A DNA stretch of 64,000 nt, taken from Hexactinellida sp. DTS-2022 (lineage: Eukaryota > Porifera > Hexactinellida). The notes beneath the pieces were generated by a model. It was not told where the DNA came from. It made no database searches and worked only from the letters and a program-made list of their open reading frames with translations. The stretch lies in NCBI GenBank assembly GCA_028753945.1, contig JAPNXP010000001.1, positions 1,912,501 to 1,976,500 of the forward strand. Reading direction: 5' to 3'. This document shows, piece after piece, positions 1 to 12,085 of the stretch. The position numbers and the translations under genes were made by a program. Position 1 is the stretch's first letter. Each line of letters begins with the position of its first letter.

Positions 1-36
1 GGCGCGCGAAAATCGAGAAACTCCCATAGACGTAAT

Positions 37-387
37 CAGAGTTGGGTTCGGGTTCAGATTCGGATTTAGAATCGGGTTCGGGTCGGGTTCGGGTTCGAAG
101 TTGATCAGTTCGAACTTTGTGCGTAATTTTTTTAAATTCAATGAATTAAATTCTATTTTTTGAAAGATTATATTTACAATAGAACATTATATGGAATTTT
201 AATGAAATGGCCTCATAAGGACATTTATGGGATAAATATTATTAAGCCATAATATTGCAACAGAGTTGGAATCGGGTTCGGGTTTCTCGGGTCGGGTCGG
301 GTTCAGATTCAGATTTAGAATCGGGTTCGGGTTGAAGATCGTCGGGTTCGGGTCGGGTTCTGAATAGTGGACCCGATTCCAACTCTA
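37..387. mobile_element. hAT-type MITE with GGGTTCGGGT-rich body
   Basis: The element starts CAGAGTTGG and ends CCAACTCTA, and is flanked by the 8-bp direct repeat GACGTAAT at 29-36 and 388-395. The body is mostly degenerate repeats of GGGTTCGGGT and GATTCAGATT on both sides of an AT-rich core. An 8-bp duplication and short inverted ends fit hAT-type non-autonomous elements. No coding potential is visible. Confidence 0.75.
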
Positions 388-907
388 GACGTAATACAAA
401 TTGAGTATTTTAGGCGCGTGTGAGCGAGCTCAAACTTAATCTAGGCGCGCAGAAAATTTTGCCTAGATGAAAGCCTGATTGTATCTCATCCAGTGTTGAT
501 ATTTGAATATTAATAATCATTGATAGCAGTATTAGACATATACCCAAACGGTAGTTTCAAGTGCTTATTAAAAATTCGGGCGTGGTACTAACATAACAAC
601 ATATTTGGTTGTATTCTGGTAAATACGCAACTCAATTTTCCTAAGTAAGAAGAAATGCTGTAATGATCTTGTTGATTAATAATATTTTACTTATCAATTT
701 ACTCTAAACACAACAATGAATGTAAATTATGTAAAACTAGTCTTCAAAGTAAAGAGAAAATTTAGAATTAAGATCATGTACAAAATTATATGCTAAGGTA
801 AGTAGTATTATTAATAATACATTGAATCACCAAATTCCACTCATTTGTTAAAGTAATAATCCTGAGCCAGTATTACATCTTCCTGACCACAGAGCATGAA
901 GAAGTAG

Positions 908-1159
908 AGGGAAGAGGGCGTGAGCAGACGACTATCCGTGAAATGGGATGCTAATAGCGAAGTGAGCAATAAGTGGGTAGGTTCTCTAAGAATGTACTCC
1001 TCTAGTGAAAGGAGACACAGTACTGACTTAGCTGCAGAGAGCGGATATGGGCGGTTATTAGGTGAGCTAGATATCAGGTTGAGTAAGATTCTTTGTAAGA
1101 AGTCTCGTGTAATATTGGAAGGTACAAAGCAAAAGGGATCATCTTCACAATATTTCTAG
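908..1159 (+). CDS. possible 3'-terminal coding exon, unknown product
   Basis: An open stretch follows a possible splice acceptor ending at 907, or another at the end of a pyrimidine tract near 890, and runs to a TAG at 1157-1159. It is richer in G than its surroundings and would encode about 83 residues rich in Ser, Arg and Leu. I recognise no domain. It could be the last exon of a gene lying left of the window, or a chance ORF. No partner exon was found in 388-900, which otherwise holds only AT-rich sequence. Confidence 0.25.
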   Translation, partial: REEGVSRRLSVKWDANSEVSNKWVGSLRMYSSSERRHSTDLAAESGYGRLLGELDIRLSKILCKKSRVILEGTKQKGSSSQYF

Positions 1160-1216
1160 AACATTAAAATGTTTGCATAAAAGTGTATTCTTGTTTAATC
1201 TATCTATCTATATCTA

Positions 1217-2428
1217 TCTATATATTAAAAGAGGAATTGTTGTGTGTGTGTTTGTGTGTTTGGATGTTTGTCCGTAATTAATTGGAAAGACTACCAGTCC
1301 CAGAAAGCTAAAAATTTGTATACAGGGGTAATTTTGTACTGCGACAACGATCTATTGGTTTTTGAAACAAAATAACGGGATTATGACGTCACAGTTTCGA
1401 AAAACAGATATTTTGTACTAGCTTCCCAATTTTGCTCCGATCTGTAGAAAATTCAAATCATTAGACGTACACTAAATTTCTACACCTGATAGCAGTTCAC
1501 GAATTCCCATTTACTTCTGATTGTGACACAGTTAATTAATTAGTCCCTGCACTAATCAACCATAAATAGTGTATGGTACCACCACAGGTATAGCAAAGTG
1601 CAAAATCGATTTTCGACTGTGTTCTATTGCAAACAATTCAAGTATGAGTGATTAACGAAAGTTATTAGTTAAAATGTATCATATTATTCTTAGCACTATG
1701 TGTGTGATCTGATTTGTTTGGTTAACAAGAATGCACTCGAGTAGTTAACTTCTCTGATGCATTGTTTATTTATTACACACTATTGGCTTCCTATTAATAA
1801 GACAATGAATGGAATTCCGTAATTTCTAATATACCCCTATTATGAAATTAAGTAGTTGATTCATCAAAGGATTTAGGATCTGTCTAATTATGAGATTGAT
1901 TATGTTTATTATTACTATCAATTAAATCAAATATTTTACAACCCTGGATTTAACCATTATTATGCAGAGATTAAATTACTTTGCAATACAATATACTGAA
2001 ATGAATAATTGCGTATAATTTATCATCCACGGGTTTCAATTTATTTGAGCTAACAAGCTAACCTTTTAATGGAGCTGAAATGAGCTACCTTAATTAAGAA
2101 TTATTGAGCCAATATCATATATTATTAACTAATAATATAGAACTAATAAGTAATGAGAATAACATACATAACACATCATTTCCCAAACAGATTACATTAA
2201 CGAATCACAACCCAGAATGAATTTAAGCACGCGTTAAGTAGTGTGTGTAATATACTAGCCAACAGGTTAACTTATATATTATTAATATTACTGTCTTTTA
2301 GAGGAGGGAAAGGCCGCAAAGCGGCCGTTAATTGCATCGCGTAGTGCCTAACACGAACGAACAAAGGTCGCGAAGCGACCTTTGTGAGAGAGTGATCCGT
2401 CGCGAAGCGACCGAGACCGAAGGGCTCG
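1217..2428 (+). mobile_element. Helitron-like element, tandem copy 1
   Basis: It begins TCTATATATTAAAAG after an A within a short TCTA microsatellite, continues with a TTTGTGTGT-rich 5' segment, and ends with hairpins built on GCGAAGC followed by GGGCTCG. No transposase or helicase ORF is present, so it is non-autonomous. The 3' terminus CTCG matches the one mapped precisely at 36914. It is followed directly by a second copy. Confidence 0.65.
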
Positions 2429-3700
2429 TATATTAAAAGCGGAATTGTTGTATGTTTGTTTGTTTGGATGTTTGTCCGTAATTAATTGGAAAGACTACCA
2501 GTCCCAGAAAGCTAAAAATTTGTATATAGGGGTAATTTTGTACTGCGACAACGATCTATTGGTTTTTGAAACAAAATAACGGGATTATGACGTCACAGTT
2601 TCGAAAAACAGATATTTTGTACTAGCTTCCCAATTTTGCTCCGATCTGTAGAAAATTCAAATCATTAGACGTACACTAAATTTCTACACCTGATAGCAGT
2701 TCACGAATTCCCATTTACTTCTGATTGTGACACAGTTAATTAATTAGTCCCTGCACTAATCAACCATAAATAGTGTATCGTACCACCACAGGTATAGCAA
2801 AGTGCAAAATCGATTTTCGATTGTGTTCTATTCCATACAATTAAGTAAGAGTGATTAACGAAAGTTATTAGTTAAAATGTATCATATTATTCTTGGCACT
2901 ATGTGGGTGATCTGATTTGTTTGGTTAACAAGAATGCACTCGAGTAGTTAACTTCTCTGATGTATTGTTTATTTATTACACCTATATTGGCTTCCTATTA
3001 ATAAGACAATTAATGGAATTACGTAATTTCTAACCTATACTGAAATTATGAAATTAATTAAGTAGTCGATTCATCAAGGATTTAGGATCTGTCTAATTAT
3101 GAGATTGATATGTTTATTATTACTATCAATTAAATCAAATATTTTACAACCCTGGATTTACCTCTGCATAATAATGGTTTAATGGTGAGAATAAGACCGC
3201 GAAGCGGTCTTATTCTCATCTTTAAACCATTATTATGCAGAGATTAAATCCAGGCTAAGTAAATTACTTTGCAATATAATATACTGAAATAATTATTTGC
3301 GTATAATTTATCAGCCACGGGTTTCAATTTATTTGAGCTAACAAGCTAACCTTTAATGGAGCTGAAATGAGCTACCTTAATTAAGAATTATTGAGCCAAT
3401 ATCATATATTATTAACTAATAATTAATGAGAATAACATACATAACACATCATTTCCCAAACAGATTACATTAACGAATCACAACCCAGAATGAATTTAAG
3501 CGCGCGTTAAGTAGTGTGTGTAATATACTAGCCACAGGTTAACTTATTTATTATTAATATTACTGTCTTTTAGAGGAGGGAAAGGCCGCGAAGCGGCCGT
3601 TAATTGCATCGCGTAGTGCCTAACACGAACGAACAAAGGTCGCGAAGCGACCTTTGTGAGAGAGTGATCCGTCGCGAAGCGACCGAGACCGAAGGGCTCG
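2429..3700 (+). mobile_element. Helitron-like element, tandem copy 2
   Basis: Head-to-tail with the preceding copy and nearly identical to it. It starts TATATTAAAAG, so it lacks the first four bases of copy 1, and it ends ACCGAAGGGCTCG. It carries an extra hairpin at 3151-3253 absent from copy 1. The terminal hairpins at about 3585-3600, 3636-3655 and 3670-3683 all use GCGAAGC. Confidence 0.65.
3151..3253. repeat. near-perfect ~100-bp hairpin inside a Helitron
   Basis: The arms start CCTGGATTTA and end TAAATCCAGG and pair over roughly 48 bp each, with a central CCGCGAAGCGG turn near 3200. Copy 1 of the same Helitron has only one side of this sequence, so the palindrome arose by an inverted duplication in copy 2. 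Confidence 0.85.
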
Positions 3701-3710
3701 TTCATTTAAT

Positions 3711-4128
3711 CAAGGCTGAATTCGGTTAACCGGCTAACCGGTTAACCGTTGCTGACATCGGTTAACGGTTAGAGATTTTATTAACCAGTTAGCCGGTCTT
3801 TGAATATCAACAGAGTTATTGGGAAATTAATAAATAAAGTATCAATTTTTTTGAATTTATCATAATATGTTAGTCCTAAATCCATTTCTCATCACCACTT
3901 AATAAATTTTCTTAGACAACATTGATTTAAATTCACCTAAAGCACGAAATGTATCAGTTAATATACTTATGCGGTTATACTTAATACAGCTGAGTCTTAT
4001 TCTGTAGTATAATCAAATTTATATAAAGGATTTATTGTATTGAGTAGGATGGGCTGTTAACCGGTTAACCGTGGCGAGAAATCGAATTGTAACTGTAGCC
4101 TCAGATCGGTTAACCAACCCCACCCTTG
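3711..4128. mobile_element. hAT-type MITE (GGTTAACC-rich)
   Basis: Starts CAAGGCTGAATTCGG and ends CCAACCCCACCCTTG, flanked by ATTTAAT at 3704-3710 and 4129-4135. Both ends carry repeated GGTTAACC. A relative lies at 36083-36355 in the other orientation and is interrupted there by a Helitron. Confidence 0.7.
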
Positions 4129-4135
4129 ATTTAAT

Positions 4136-5024
4136 TATAGAATGTTGGACTACAAACTATGACTGATAATATATAAATTATAAACAAGTTATACCAGCAA
4201 CAGTTACATATCTAAATTTATACATATGTTAACATTTGATGGTATGGATTTTAATCCTCGAAGCTAGACAAATGAAGGAATAAAGTGTCTCTAATGTCCC
4301 CAAGCCCCCTCCCCATGGCTACGTCCATATGTATAATACGTAAATTACCCTCGCGTATAACGTTTAATACTTATTATCGAATTATATGTAGATATTAAAC
4401 ATAGGACAACTGAAAATTAGCCTATTTAGAAGGTGAAAATTCTTAATGTATGACTAGGGTGAGAGATTATTGTTACTGTAAATATATGTTAGCTGTCACA
4501 TTCAATCGATATAGTACATTATTTTCTACATAAATATTTTCAATTATAAATATCTTTTAAAACTAATAAAATATACCCCATCTCCTTCTGCTAATGTGTA
4601 TATCAATTAATTGAGAGCCTTATAATTAAAGGGAGCCCTACCCTAAATTAGCCCGGACAAAATTTGTCAATTAATCGGGATAAGGACCAAATAGGGTATG
4701 TCATAACACACTACTATATTTACTGAATAGTGAAATCTAGTTGACTTTCTAAAATTGACTGAATAATGTAATCTAGTGGAATTTGATCGAATTGTTAACC
4801 TCATCGAGTTAATTCTTACTTCCTTGAATGAAATACAAATTATTCTTAAAACCACATAGCAGTATTAAACCACAAGCAACTGCGAAGCGGTTTATATGTG
4901 GTTGTATTCTGCCGCAAAGCGAGTAGTAGTCAACAATTAATTCAAATTCCACCATCAGCTAATTGACTCAATTCCAATATATTCCACTATTCAGTTAACG
5001 TCCACTAGATTTCACTAGAATCCA
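4136..5024. other. AT-rich non-coding stretch with a Helitron 3'-end relic
   Basis: No gene was recognised. At about 4868-4925 there is a decayed Helitron 3' end with GCGAAGCGG and GCCGCAAAGCG, resembling the terminus at 51308. Around 4720-5030 there are loose repeats of CCACTAGATTTCACTA. Confidence 0.4.
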
Positions 5025-8000
5025 CTAGCTATATACACAGTATGCTCTGCTATAATATAAGTTCCAGGGCATATGGGCAAACACCCCTGTACCTGTTCTA
5101 AGGTGTTGCTATTGTCATTAAACTCCATAATAGTATATCAATCGGTTAATTGATAAATAACCTGTAGAGGAAAGGGTTCAGTCCTTTTTAGGAAGACATT
5201 CTGATAGAAGGATCGGCCTACTGAGTAAGCATCAACATGAGCATATACAAGTTTTATCTCCAACTCAGACAGTTGATCTTTAGGTAGAGAAGAATAGTGA
5301 GAGAGTTCGGGGGCGTATGATACATTGCAATAGAGAGGAATGCTATTGTTGATATCTCTAACGCGATAAGGGTCTCCCTGAGGATTAAATAGCTGTATGC
5401 AATTGGAGAAATTGGAGATGAGAGCACTCTTGTGTTTACTACATTGGAAAATAACTATAAGACTTGTAACTAACCATATAAAACAAGCAAATTAAGGAAT
5501 TAACCAAATACAGTAAAACCTCGTTAGTGTAATATCAGGGTTGCCGTGGGAGTTGAATTTCCATTCCCATGGGGAGCCCCATAATAATCAGCAAATAAAT
5601 CCTGTGTGTATAAGATGGGATTCATGGGAATGGGAATTCCATAGCAAATTATGACTTAATTGTCACATTTTCGCTATAACTCACGTCCCATTAAAGCTAG
5701 AGCCTAGAAGGTTGAAATGTTAAAACAATGTGCCTTCGAGACAGGAAGTTCCGTAGAACACAAAGATACACACATATAAATAGCTGCTATAACAATTCAG
5801 AAAAAAGTAGTAGTGAAAATGCCGTAACTGGAGTAGCGGCTTTGTATCAGTTGTATTGGTATCCATAAGGGCATCCTATGGGAATCCCCATGGGGGAAAA
5901 TCTGATTCCCATTCCCATTCCCATGGGTAGGGAAATCCCCATGGAAAATGGAAATTCCCATACCCACGGCAACTCTGATTACATACAACAAGGGACCGTA
6001 AAAATGTGTATTCCTTATTTATAAATTCGTTTTAATCGGTGTGATTTGTAATTAAAAGGTTTTGAAGGGGACATAAATAGTGTCCGTATTAACGAGGTTG
6101 CACTGTAGCTGTAGGGAACACGATTGGCAACAATTATCAGACTAATTAGTGGTGCACAAACCATAATAGAATACAAAATTAGGAATTACAATAACATCTC
6201 AGTTCACTATTTGGTCTCTTCTAGATTTTGTACGTACAAAATTTATCCATAATTTATTAGTAATTAATAGTAATTAAATTAAATTAAATTGTTATTAAAT
6301 TTAATACCAGAAAGGAGTAAACTATATTTATGTAGTAAACTATATTTATGTAGTAAAGACTTTCTTATTGTCAAATGAGAAAGTATTTACTACACAAACT
6401 AATCATAGGCGTTGTAACTTGTAAATACGAGGGTCGGCCGTTCGGGGCCGCTCGGTTAATAAATCTAGGGCCGTAGTTCGATCCACTACTATGCATGTGT
6501 GAAGTAGCTAGCAGTCACGATAGTATTTTCAGCAGCAGATGGACAACCCAAACCTTGTCTTAACATAGTGCATGTGCAACCCTGAGAAGAGGAAATGCGG
6601 AAATAAAGAGTTACTCGGTAATATGTACATGGGAGTGATGTACATGGGAGTGATTGATTAGGAGGACTGGGGTTTATCTAAAATATACACAAATAACAAA
6701 TAACAAAACGAACATAAACTCACATATCAACAATAATGTTTTGAGGAGATATGTTTCTATGCACTATTCCTTGCTGTCTGAGGTGCTCTAGAGCAAGTAG
6801 ACAGTCGCTGAGCAAAGAAAGGATAGTTAAATCTCGGCGGGAATCAAAATTTTCCTGATCTTCTGATTTTGAGTAAAAAAACTCATAAAGAGAAATATCC
6901 AGTATAGGAGATAGTATGAAGAAAGCTGAGGATGGTAATTGGAGAGTGTGAAAATCCTTATTCTTTAGATATGGGAGATAGTCCTCGATTGATGCACAAT
7001 ATATATGTGAAGGCTGAGAAGAAATATTTAAGTGAATAACTAAGTATACTAGATGTAAATGTAATAAAATAATGATTGTTTAGCTCATAAGAGCACATTT
7101 ATAATTGTATATAAAATATAATAGTATCAAAATCAAAATCCTATGTAATACAAAAATAACCTGCAAAATATTGGGATGAAAGAGAATCTTATATGCAGGG
7201 TCATATTTGCTCAGATATTTAAGTAACATCTCATTGTTTACTCTCTCTGTTGCTGGATCATAAAACTGGCCATGTTCTGATGAAAGGAGAGCTATCTAAA
7301 TGGAAATAGAATATAAATAAAAATAAAAAGTGTCTGCCAATCATTGTTAATGATTCAAAAAGATAAACGTAATGTAGAATAATATAATAAATTATAAATA
7401 AACACGCATACCTTAATGTTAAAATTACCCACTCCAATAGCATCTAATGAAATGAGTTCCACTCTGCAAGATGTTGGATCTCTTATAAAAAGACATTCTT
7501 TACTAGTATCTATAGAGAAGTCAATATTTACTCTCATGCCATTGCCAACGTTATAATTAGTGTAGAGGTCGAAGATACTGTCAATTCTGAAGTCTCGATA
7601 AAATTTATCAATAAGTTCAATAACTTCTGGGCCGGCAATATCTAAAGGAATAAATATATAATCTGATATAATACATAACCAATAAATATAGTAAAACCTC
7701 CAAAAGTGAACACTTTCAACTTCAAGAATTGAACAACTCCAAAATATATACACTTTTTCCCGGTCCCAATTTTTTCCTAGTGCTTTACACTGTGTTACCC
7801 CTCTAACTTTAAACACCTCTGAAAAGTTAAATGTGAACACCTAATCTGGTACACATGTCCAAATTGCATACAGGGCTGTGCCACTATTACAAACTGACCA
7901 GGTCAAACCTGGGCAGAATTTTTCCAGACCAGGTTCTGACCAGGTTGACCTGGTCATATGACCAGGCTTGCTGAGTTTCAAAACAATTAATAAGATAATA

Positions 8001-8976
8001 TTTTTAAAGTTTAAACTAGTATAATTTTCTAGCGAATACTCAAATAAAGGAAACCATGATATCAAGATTTTAAGAAGTTAATATTATAATTTTTTTTACA
8101 ATGGGTAGTCTAGCTTACTCTAGTTAAGTTTGACCTGGGCAGGTATCAATAGGCTCGCACGGCCCTGGCATAGGATATGACCTCTTAAGATGCACCGAAT
8201 TTACAAACTGTCATGTTAAATGCGATGAAGTCATAACTATAAAATAGAAGCCGTAAATATTTATTCGTCTAATCCGGAAATTCGTATTAACCATGTTCGT
8301 ACTAACGAGGTTTAATTGTATTTTAATATTAAACTTGGCAAAAAAATGCCCATCTTATTAATATATAGCGAATGGAAATATTTAGAATCGTAGCATACAG
8401 AATGGTATTTAAGTTAATTTCCTGTGAATCTGTGATAGAAAAGAACAAAGATTTAAAGCATTAAAACAATGAATGGAGAAAATATAGAAACTATTATAAT
8501 AAACTCACTTTTAAGTGTGTTCAACATAACAAAGAACTCCTTAGCAACATTTTTCTTGCTGGCTTGTCTTTGCACCAGCTCTTTAACCATGCACAATCTG
8601 AATCTGAGCAAAGAGTCTGATGTTGGTTGAAAACAATCCAACATGTGCCTTACAACACATTCTGGCATGTTATTATTGTCAATGTTGCTGCGGGAGTCAG
8701 TGGATAAGCCAGAGAGGGTAGTCTCACGTCTAGTAGGGACATAGTTGTATTGTGGAGACAAATCATTTAATTTGCAAGAACAAAAAGAATTGGTGCGAAA
8801 GCTAAACAATTAAAAGTTCATAAACTAATAAATTTAGTAGTCAAAAAATATAAGGCAAACATAAATAATTTCAGTTAAGATTCAGATTAGATAACTGCTT
8901 TAAGGTATGGAAACAACCTTGATGAATTATGATAACCCTGCTCAGAAGAAGGTCTGTTATATGGTATTAGTCTCAT
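5025..8976 (-). CDS. Pseudokinase-like protein, seven exons
   Basis: Exons on the minus strand: 8918-8976, 8509-8801, 7412-7641, 7161-7295, 6724-7013, 5162-5438 and, less surely, 5025-5108. Every internal junction has GT/AG ends and consistent phase, giving about 455 aa. The first 120 residues are Ser/Asn-rich. The C-terminal half has protein-kinase landmarks: HPNIL, then LLALEHLRQQGIVHRN in the catalytic loop, NFSN at the DFG position, SYAPEL for APE, and VDAYSVG for the DxWxxG helix. The catalytic-loop Asp is Asn and the DFG Asp is also Asn, so catalysis is unlikely. The order HLRQQGIVHRN..NIIV followed by APE and DAYSVG recalls PINK1-type kinases, but I see no typical glycine loop, so the family is open. 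The last exon is weak and would leave the C-lobe short. Introns 5439-6723 and 7642-8508 hold MITEs. Confidence 0.7.
5511..6105. mobile_element. pogo-like MITE with a nested CATTCCCATGG element
   Basis: Inverted ends CAGTAAAACCTCGTTA and TAACGAGGTTGCACTG are bounded by TA on both sides, as for Tc1/mariner-pogo relatives. Inside, 5536-5977 starts CAGGGTTGCCGTGGG and ends CCCACGGCAACTCTG, with repeats of TTCCCATGGG. No convincing target duplication was found for the inner unit. The whole lies in the intron at 5439-6723. Confidence 0.6.
7871..8167. mobile_element. hAT-like MITE in intron
   Basis: Starts CAGGGCTGTGCC and ends GCACGGCCCTG, with internal GACCAGGT repeats. Only GCATA is shared by the flanks, so the duplication is decayed or shorter than usual. 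It lies in the 7642-8508 intron of the pseudokinase-like gene. A pogo-like right end (AACGAGGTTTAATTGTA) follows near 8320. Confidence 0.5.
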
Positions 8977-10402
8977 ATCTAAAATACAAGAGAAATAGCA
9001 AGAATAGTTGTAAATAATTGTTTAGAAATTTAAGCGCTGCTCATACAAGTTTGGCGTGCGGGCACCCCACTTGTATTTCTCCATTCTGACTCATTTAATG
9101 TAATCAAAAAGTTTTAAGAAATAAATCATTGAAATACTAAAGACTAAAAAGAAAAGATAGGTCAATACAGGATTGTAATCTACACCTCAAATATAATCCT
9201 TCTTTTTAGCCCGGAAAATGGATTAGGTGAATTTAGGTGCAAAAAAAGGATTTTTAAAATCTTATCAGACTAGATGGAAGTACGTATACTTTATAATTTT
9301 TGAAATAAAATATATTACTTGAGTAATCCCTTATCATAACTGTAACTGTGATTGGTTGAAAAGACTGGAATATTATAATCCTTATTCTATCTAAATACCC
9401 TATTAAACTAGTCTAGTAGCTAATTAATTGATAAATTAAACCTACTACAAAAATTATTTGTACAAAAATGTAAGGTTAAAATAATTTGTTAAACACAAAA
9501 GTATTTTATGTAACATTCGGGAATACCAGACGCAAATTAAACCATATTTCCTAAATCTGTGAAAGTTTGAAATAAATATACGTAATCTACAATATAATTA
9601 ATGCAGACTAAATGGGAATAGTAACATGAATTAGAATTCCTTGCTTCTTGAATTACCACCTATCGTATCTTTGCAAATAGGCATGATTAGTGTTCATTTG
9701 TTATTGATAACTGATGCAAAATAGGTGTAAAAAATCGAAAATCTCAACAAAAGTGGAACACAGTAAATCCAGAAAGTGATTAATTTGGGGAAAAGGTCTA
9801 GCTTAATTTGTTATGTGATGATACAGGGTGTATACAGGTTTCAATTCGATCGAAATTGGAGGAGTTTTACCTAAATACATTAGAACCCCATTAGTACGAG
9901 CACGGCTAATAAGAAATTCCGGTGAATACAAACACTATTTCAGTCACCTTCAAAGCCTTTTCAACGCAACTGATATTGGTTAATACCAATTCCGGAAAAG
10001 CGAACGAATTTTACGGTCCTCTGGTGTTCATACTAATGAGGTCCTACCTTATTTCTCATATCCCCAAAGTTTATCTTCACAAACTAATAAATCAGTCGCA
10101 GCGCATAATTAGCCCTGGATACAAACTTTCAATTACTGGGGCTCATGGTTTTTCCAAATAACTCTGGATATGTATATATTCTGGAGATGTTGCTCAACTT
10201 TCGCTGCATTTCACGATCAATATTATTTACTTGTTACTGGGCCGACTATATATACTATAGAATAGTGGCCCCGTTAATTTGAAAAGTATTTTTCCCATAC
10301 GATTGCTATTCCTAAAATATGGCTAATGAAAAAATCTTCATGCAAATGAATTTCAGTACCATTGTTAACACATTTTCATAGACCTTCAGTGAAATACATC
10401 TA
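8977..10402. other. intergenic AT-rich stretch
   Basis: No gene recognised. A decayed pogo-like end lies at about 9885-9995 (CCCATTAGTACGAGCACGG, then AATTCCGG), related to the segment at 30748-30880. The putative promoter of the minus-strand pseudokinase-like gene should lie at its left edge; no TATA box was obvious. Confidence 0.35.
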
Positions 10403-10410
10403 AAAAGTAG

Positions 10411-11124
10411 CAGGGCCGGATCACCCAATAGGCTAAGTAGGCTGCAGCCTAGGGGCCCGTCGATTCTGGGGGCCCGATATAATCTGCTCGTCGTAAGTTT
10501 TTACATTAATTAATACATTGTTGATCTATCAAAACGTAATTATTGGCCTACTAATAAGTAATTAAATTACAATCTATATATTAAAAGCACGATTGTTTCT
10601 TTGTTTGTGTGTGTTTGTGTTTGCCGGGTGTATTAAAGTGATGGGGGAATCGAAACCGCATTTATAATTGAGATAGACACTAACTTCAAAATTTTATAAT
10701 AGGTAAACAAGTATGCTGATTTCAAATTTCGCAGTTACAAATTTCTAATTTCAATAATTGTTGTTGTTGTTGTTGTTGTTGTTGTTAGTGTTGTTGTTGT
10801 TTACACAAATAGGTGAACAAATTAATTAAAATTCAAAATCGACCCAGAAGTAGGCTTTCATTGGGTTTTACGTAACATATTGTGAGTATGCAAAATGCTT
10901 GAAGGGATGGGATGTATATGACTAAGACAATTATTAACAAACTATGTAATTTATTGTTTGATCAGGAGTAAGGCCGCGTAGCGCCAGTTAACTTGAGACC
11001 GAAGGGATCGTGATCATACAATTAAATATACTAGTTATTTTGTGATCCATATTTTGATTGAAGGGGGGAGGGGGCCCCTAATTTTACCCAGCCTATGATC
11101 CCAGAGACCCATGATTCGGCCATG
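10411..11124. mobile_element. hAT-type MITE carrying a nested Helitron
   Basis: Starts CAGGGCCGGATCACCC and ends GACCCATGATTCGGCCATG, flanked by the 8-bp repeat AAAAGTAG at 10403-10410 and 11125-11132. GGGGCCC lies near both ends. A Helitron-like element at 10573-11010 is inserted within it. Confidence 0.75.
10573..11010 (+). mobile_element. Helitron-like element, CTCG family variant
   Basis: Begins TCTATATATTAAAAG after an A and ends ACCGAAGGGATCG before a T, so its last four bases are ATCG rather than CTCG. It contains a (GTT)n microsatellite at about 10760-10800 and the segment AAATAGGTGAACAAATTAAT shared with the elements at 36356 and 51778. No ORF. Confidence 0.65.
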
Positions 11125-11132
11125 AAAAGTAG

Positions 11133-12085
11133 TATACTTAAGAAGAGCATGGGGTTACTTTTACAATACATACAAAAGGAAGAGTTATAATTAAATACGT
11201 AACAAAGAGTATTAGTCATATACCTGATTCCGGAGTTTTGAAATCTTGTAAATTTCTTTCCATTGTATAGTCTTCATTTCTATGGGAATTTTAATTAGTA
11301 TTGAAAGCAAGACGAATTAAAATTAACATTTCAGCCAAACAACAAGAGCAAAATGAAAACAGCTGCTCCAAAATAGAGGTGATGACAATTATCACCAACC
11401 ATTTGTTTGTATCGAAGTTTTATATCAGGAAAAAAACTTCCATAAATTCACAATGTAAAATACAATTATCAATTAATGATATTTCCTCTCGTATGAAAGG
11501 TAGATATTGGCAAAGCAGTTGCTAAAATTTATAAAAATAGCATTAAAATTTATTATCATTGTGGTAAATATATAGGGCCTAACAGAGGCTTGTAAAAGTG
11601 TTTCAGAGAGCTTTAGACACAAAACAATCTGCGTTTTATAATTTGCAATCACTTGGTAGTAGGTTACTTACTCAACAGGACTAAAGATGGGTAGTGAGAT
11701 GTGAGGAAGAATTCTTTCTTGGAAAGTAACAGGATTTGGAGATATCGATCTCTTTTTTGTATCTACGAAATAGTATATTTTAGATTTTGACATTTAAAGT
11801 CATTGTTTCATATTAGGTTAGTAGAACGCATAATAACTTCACACTTTTTGGACGCAAAAAAAAAGCTATTTTATAGATTAAACTCCAGGTATAATAAGTC
11901 GAAATCGGTCAGATAAAACGAAATACCCGCTTAAAACGAATTAATATTCCCCATACTTATTTACTTCACTAATATAGATTGAAATAAACCAAGGGGCCTG
12001 GACTTCGCTATAATGAGTGTTTAGAGTATTATGCAGATTGGAGTGTCTATATTTTTTTCCAGGTTATGATTAAATGTGGGTAAAA
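11133..12085. other. AT-rich intergenic stretch
   Basis: No supported gene. Around 11880-12030 there is a decayed pogo-like segment (AAATACCCGCTTAAAACGAA, later CTTCGCTATAATGAG). ORFs here are short and of low complexity. Confidence 0.3.

Noticed and set aside
5536-5977. 8-bp duplication for the inner CAGGGTTGCCG element
   Set aside because: The flanking octamers TGTAATAT and ATTACATA do not match.
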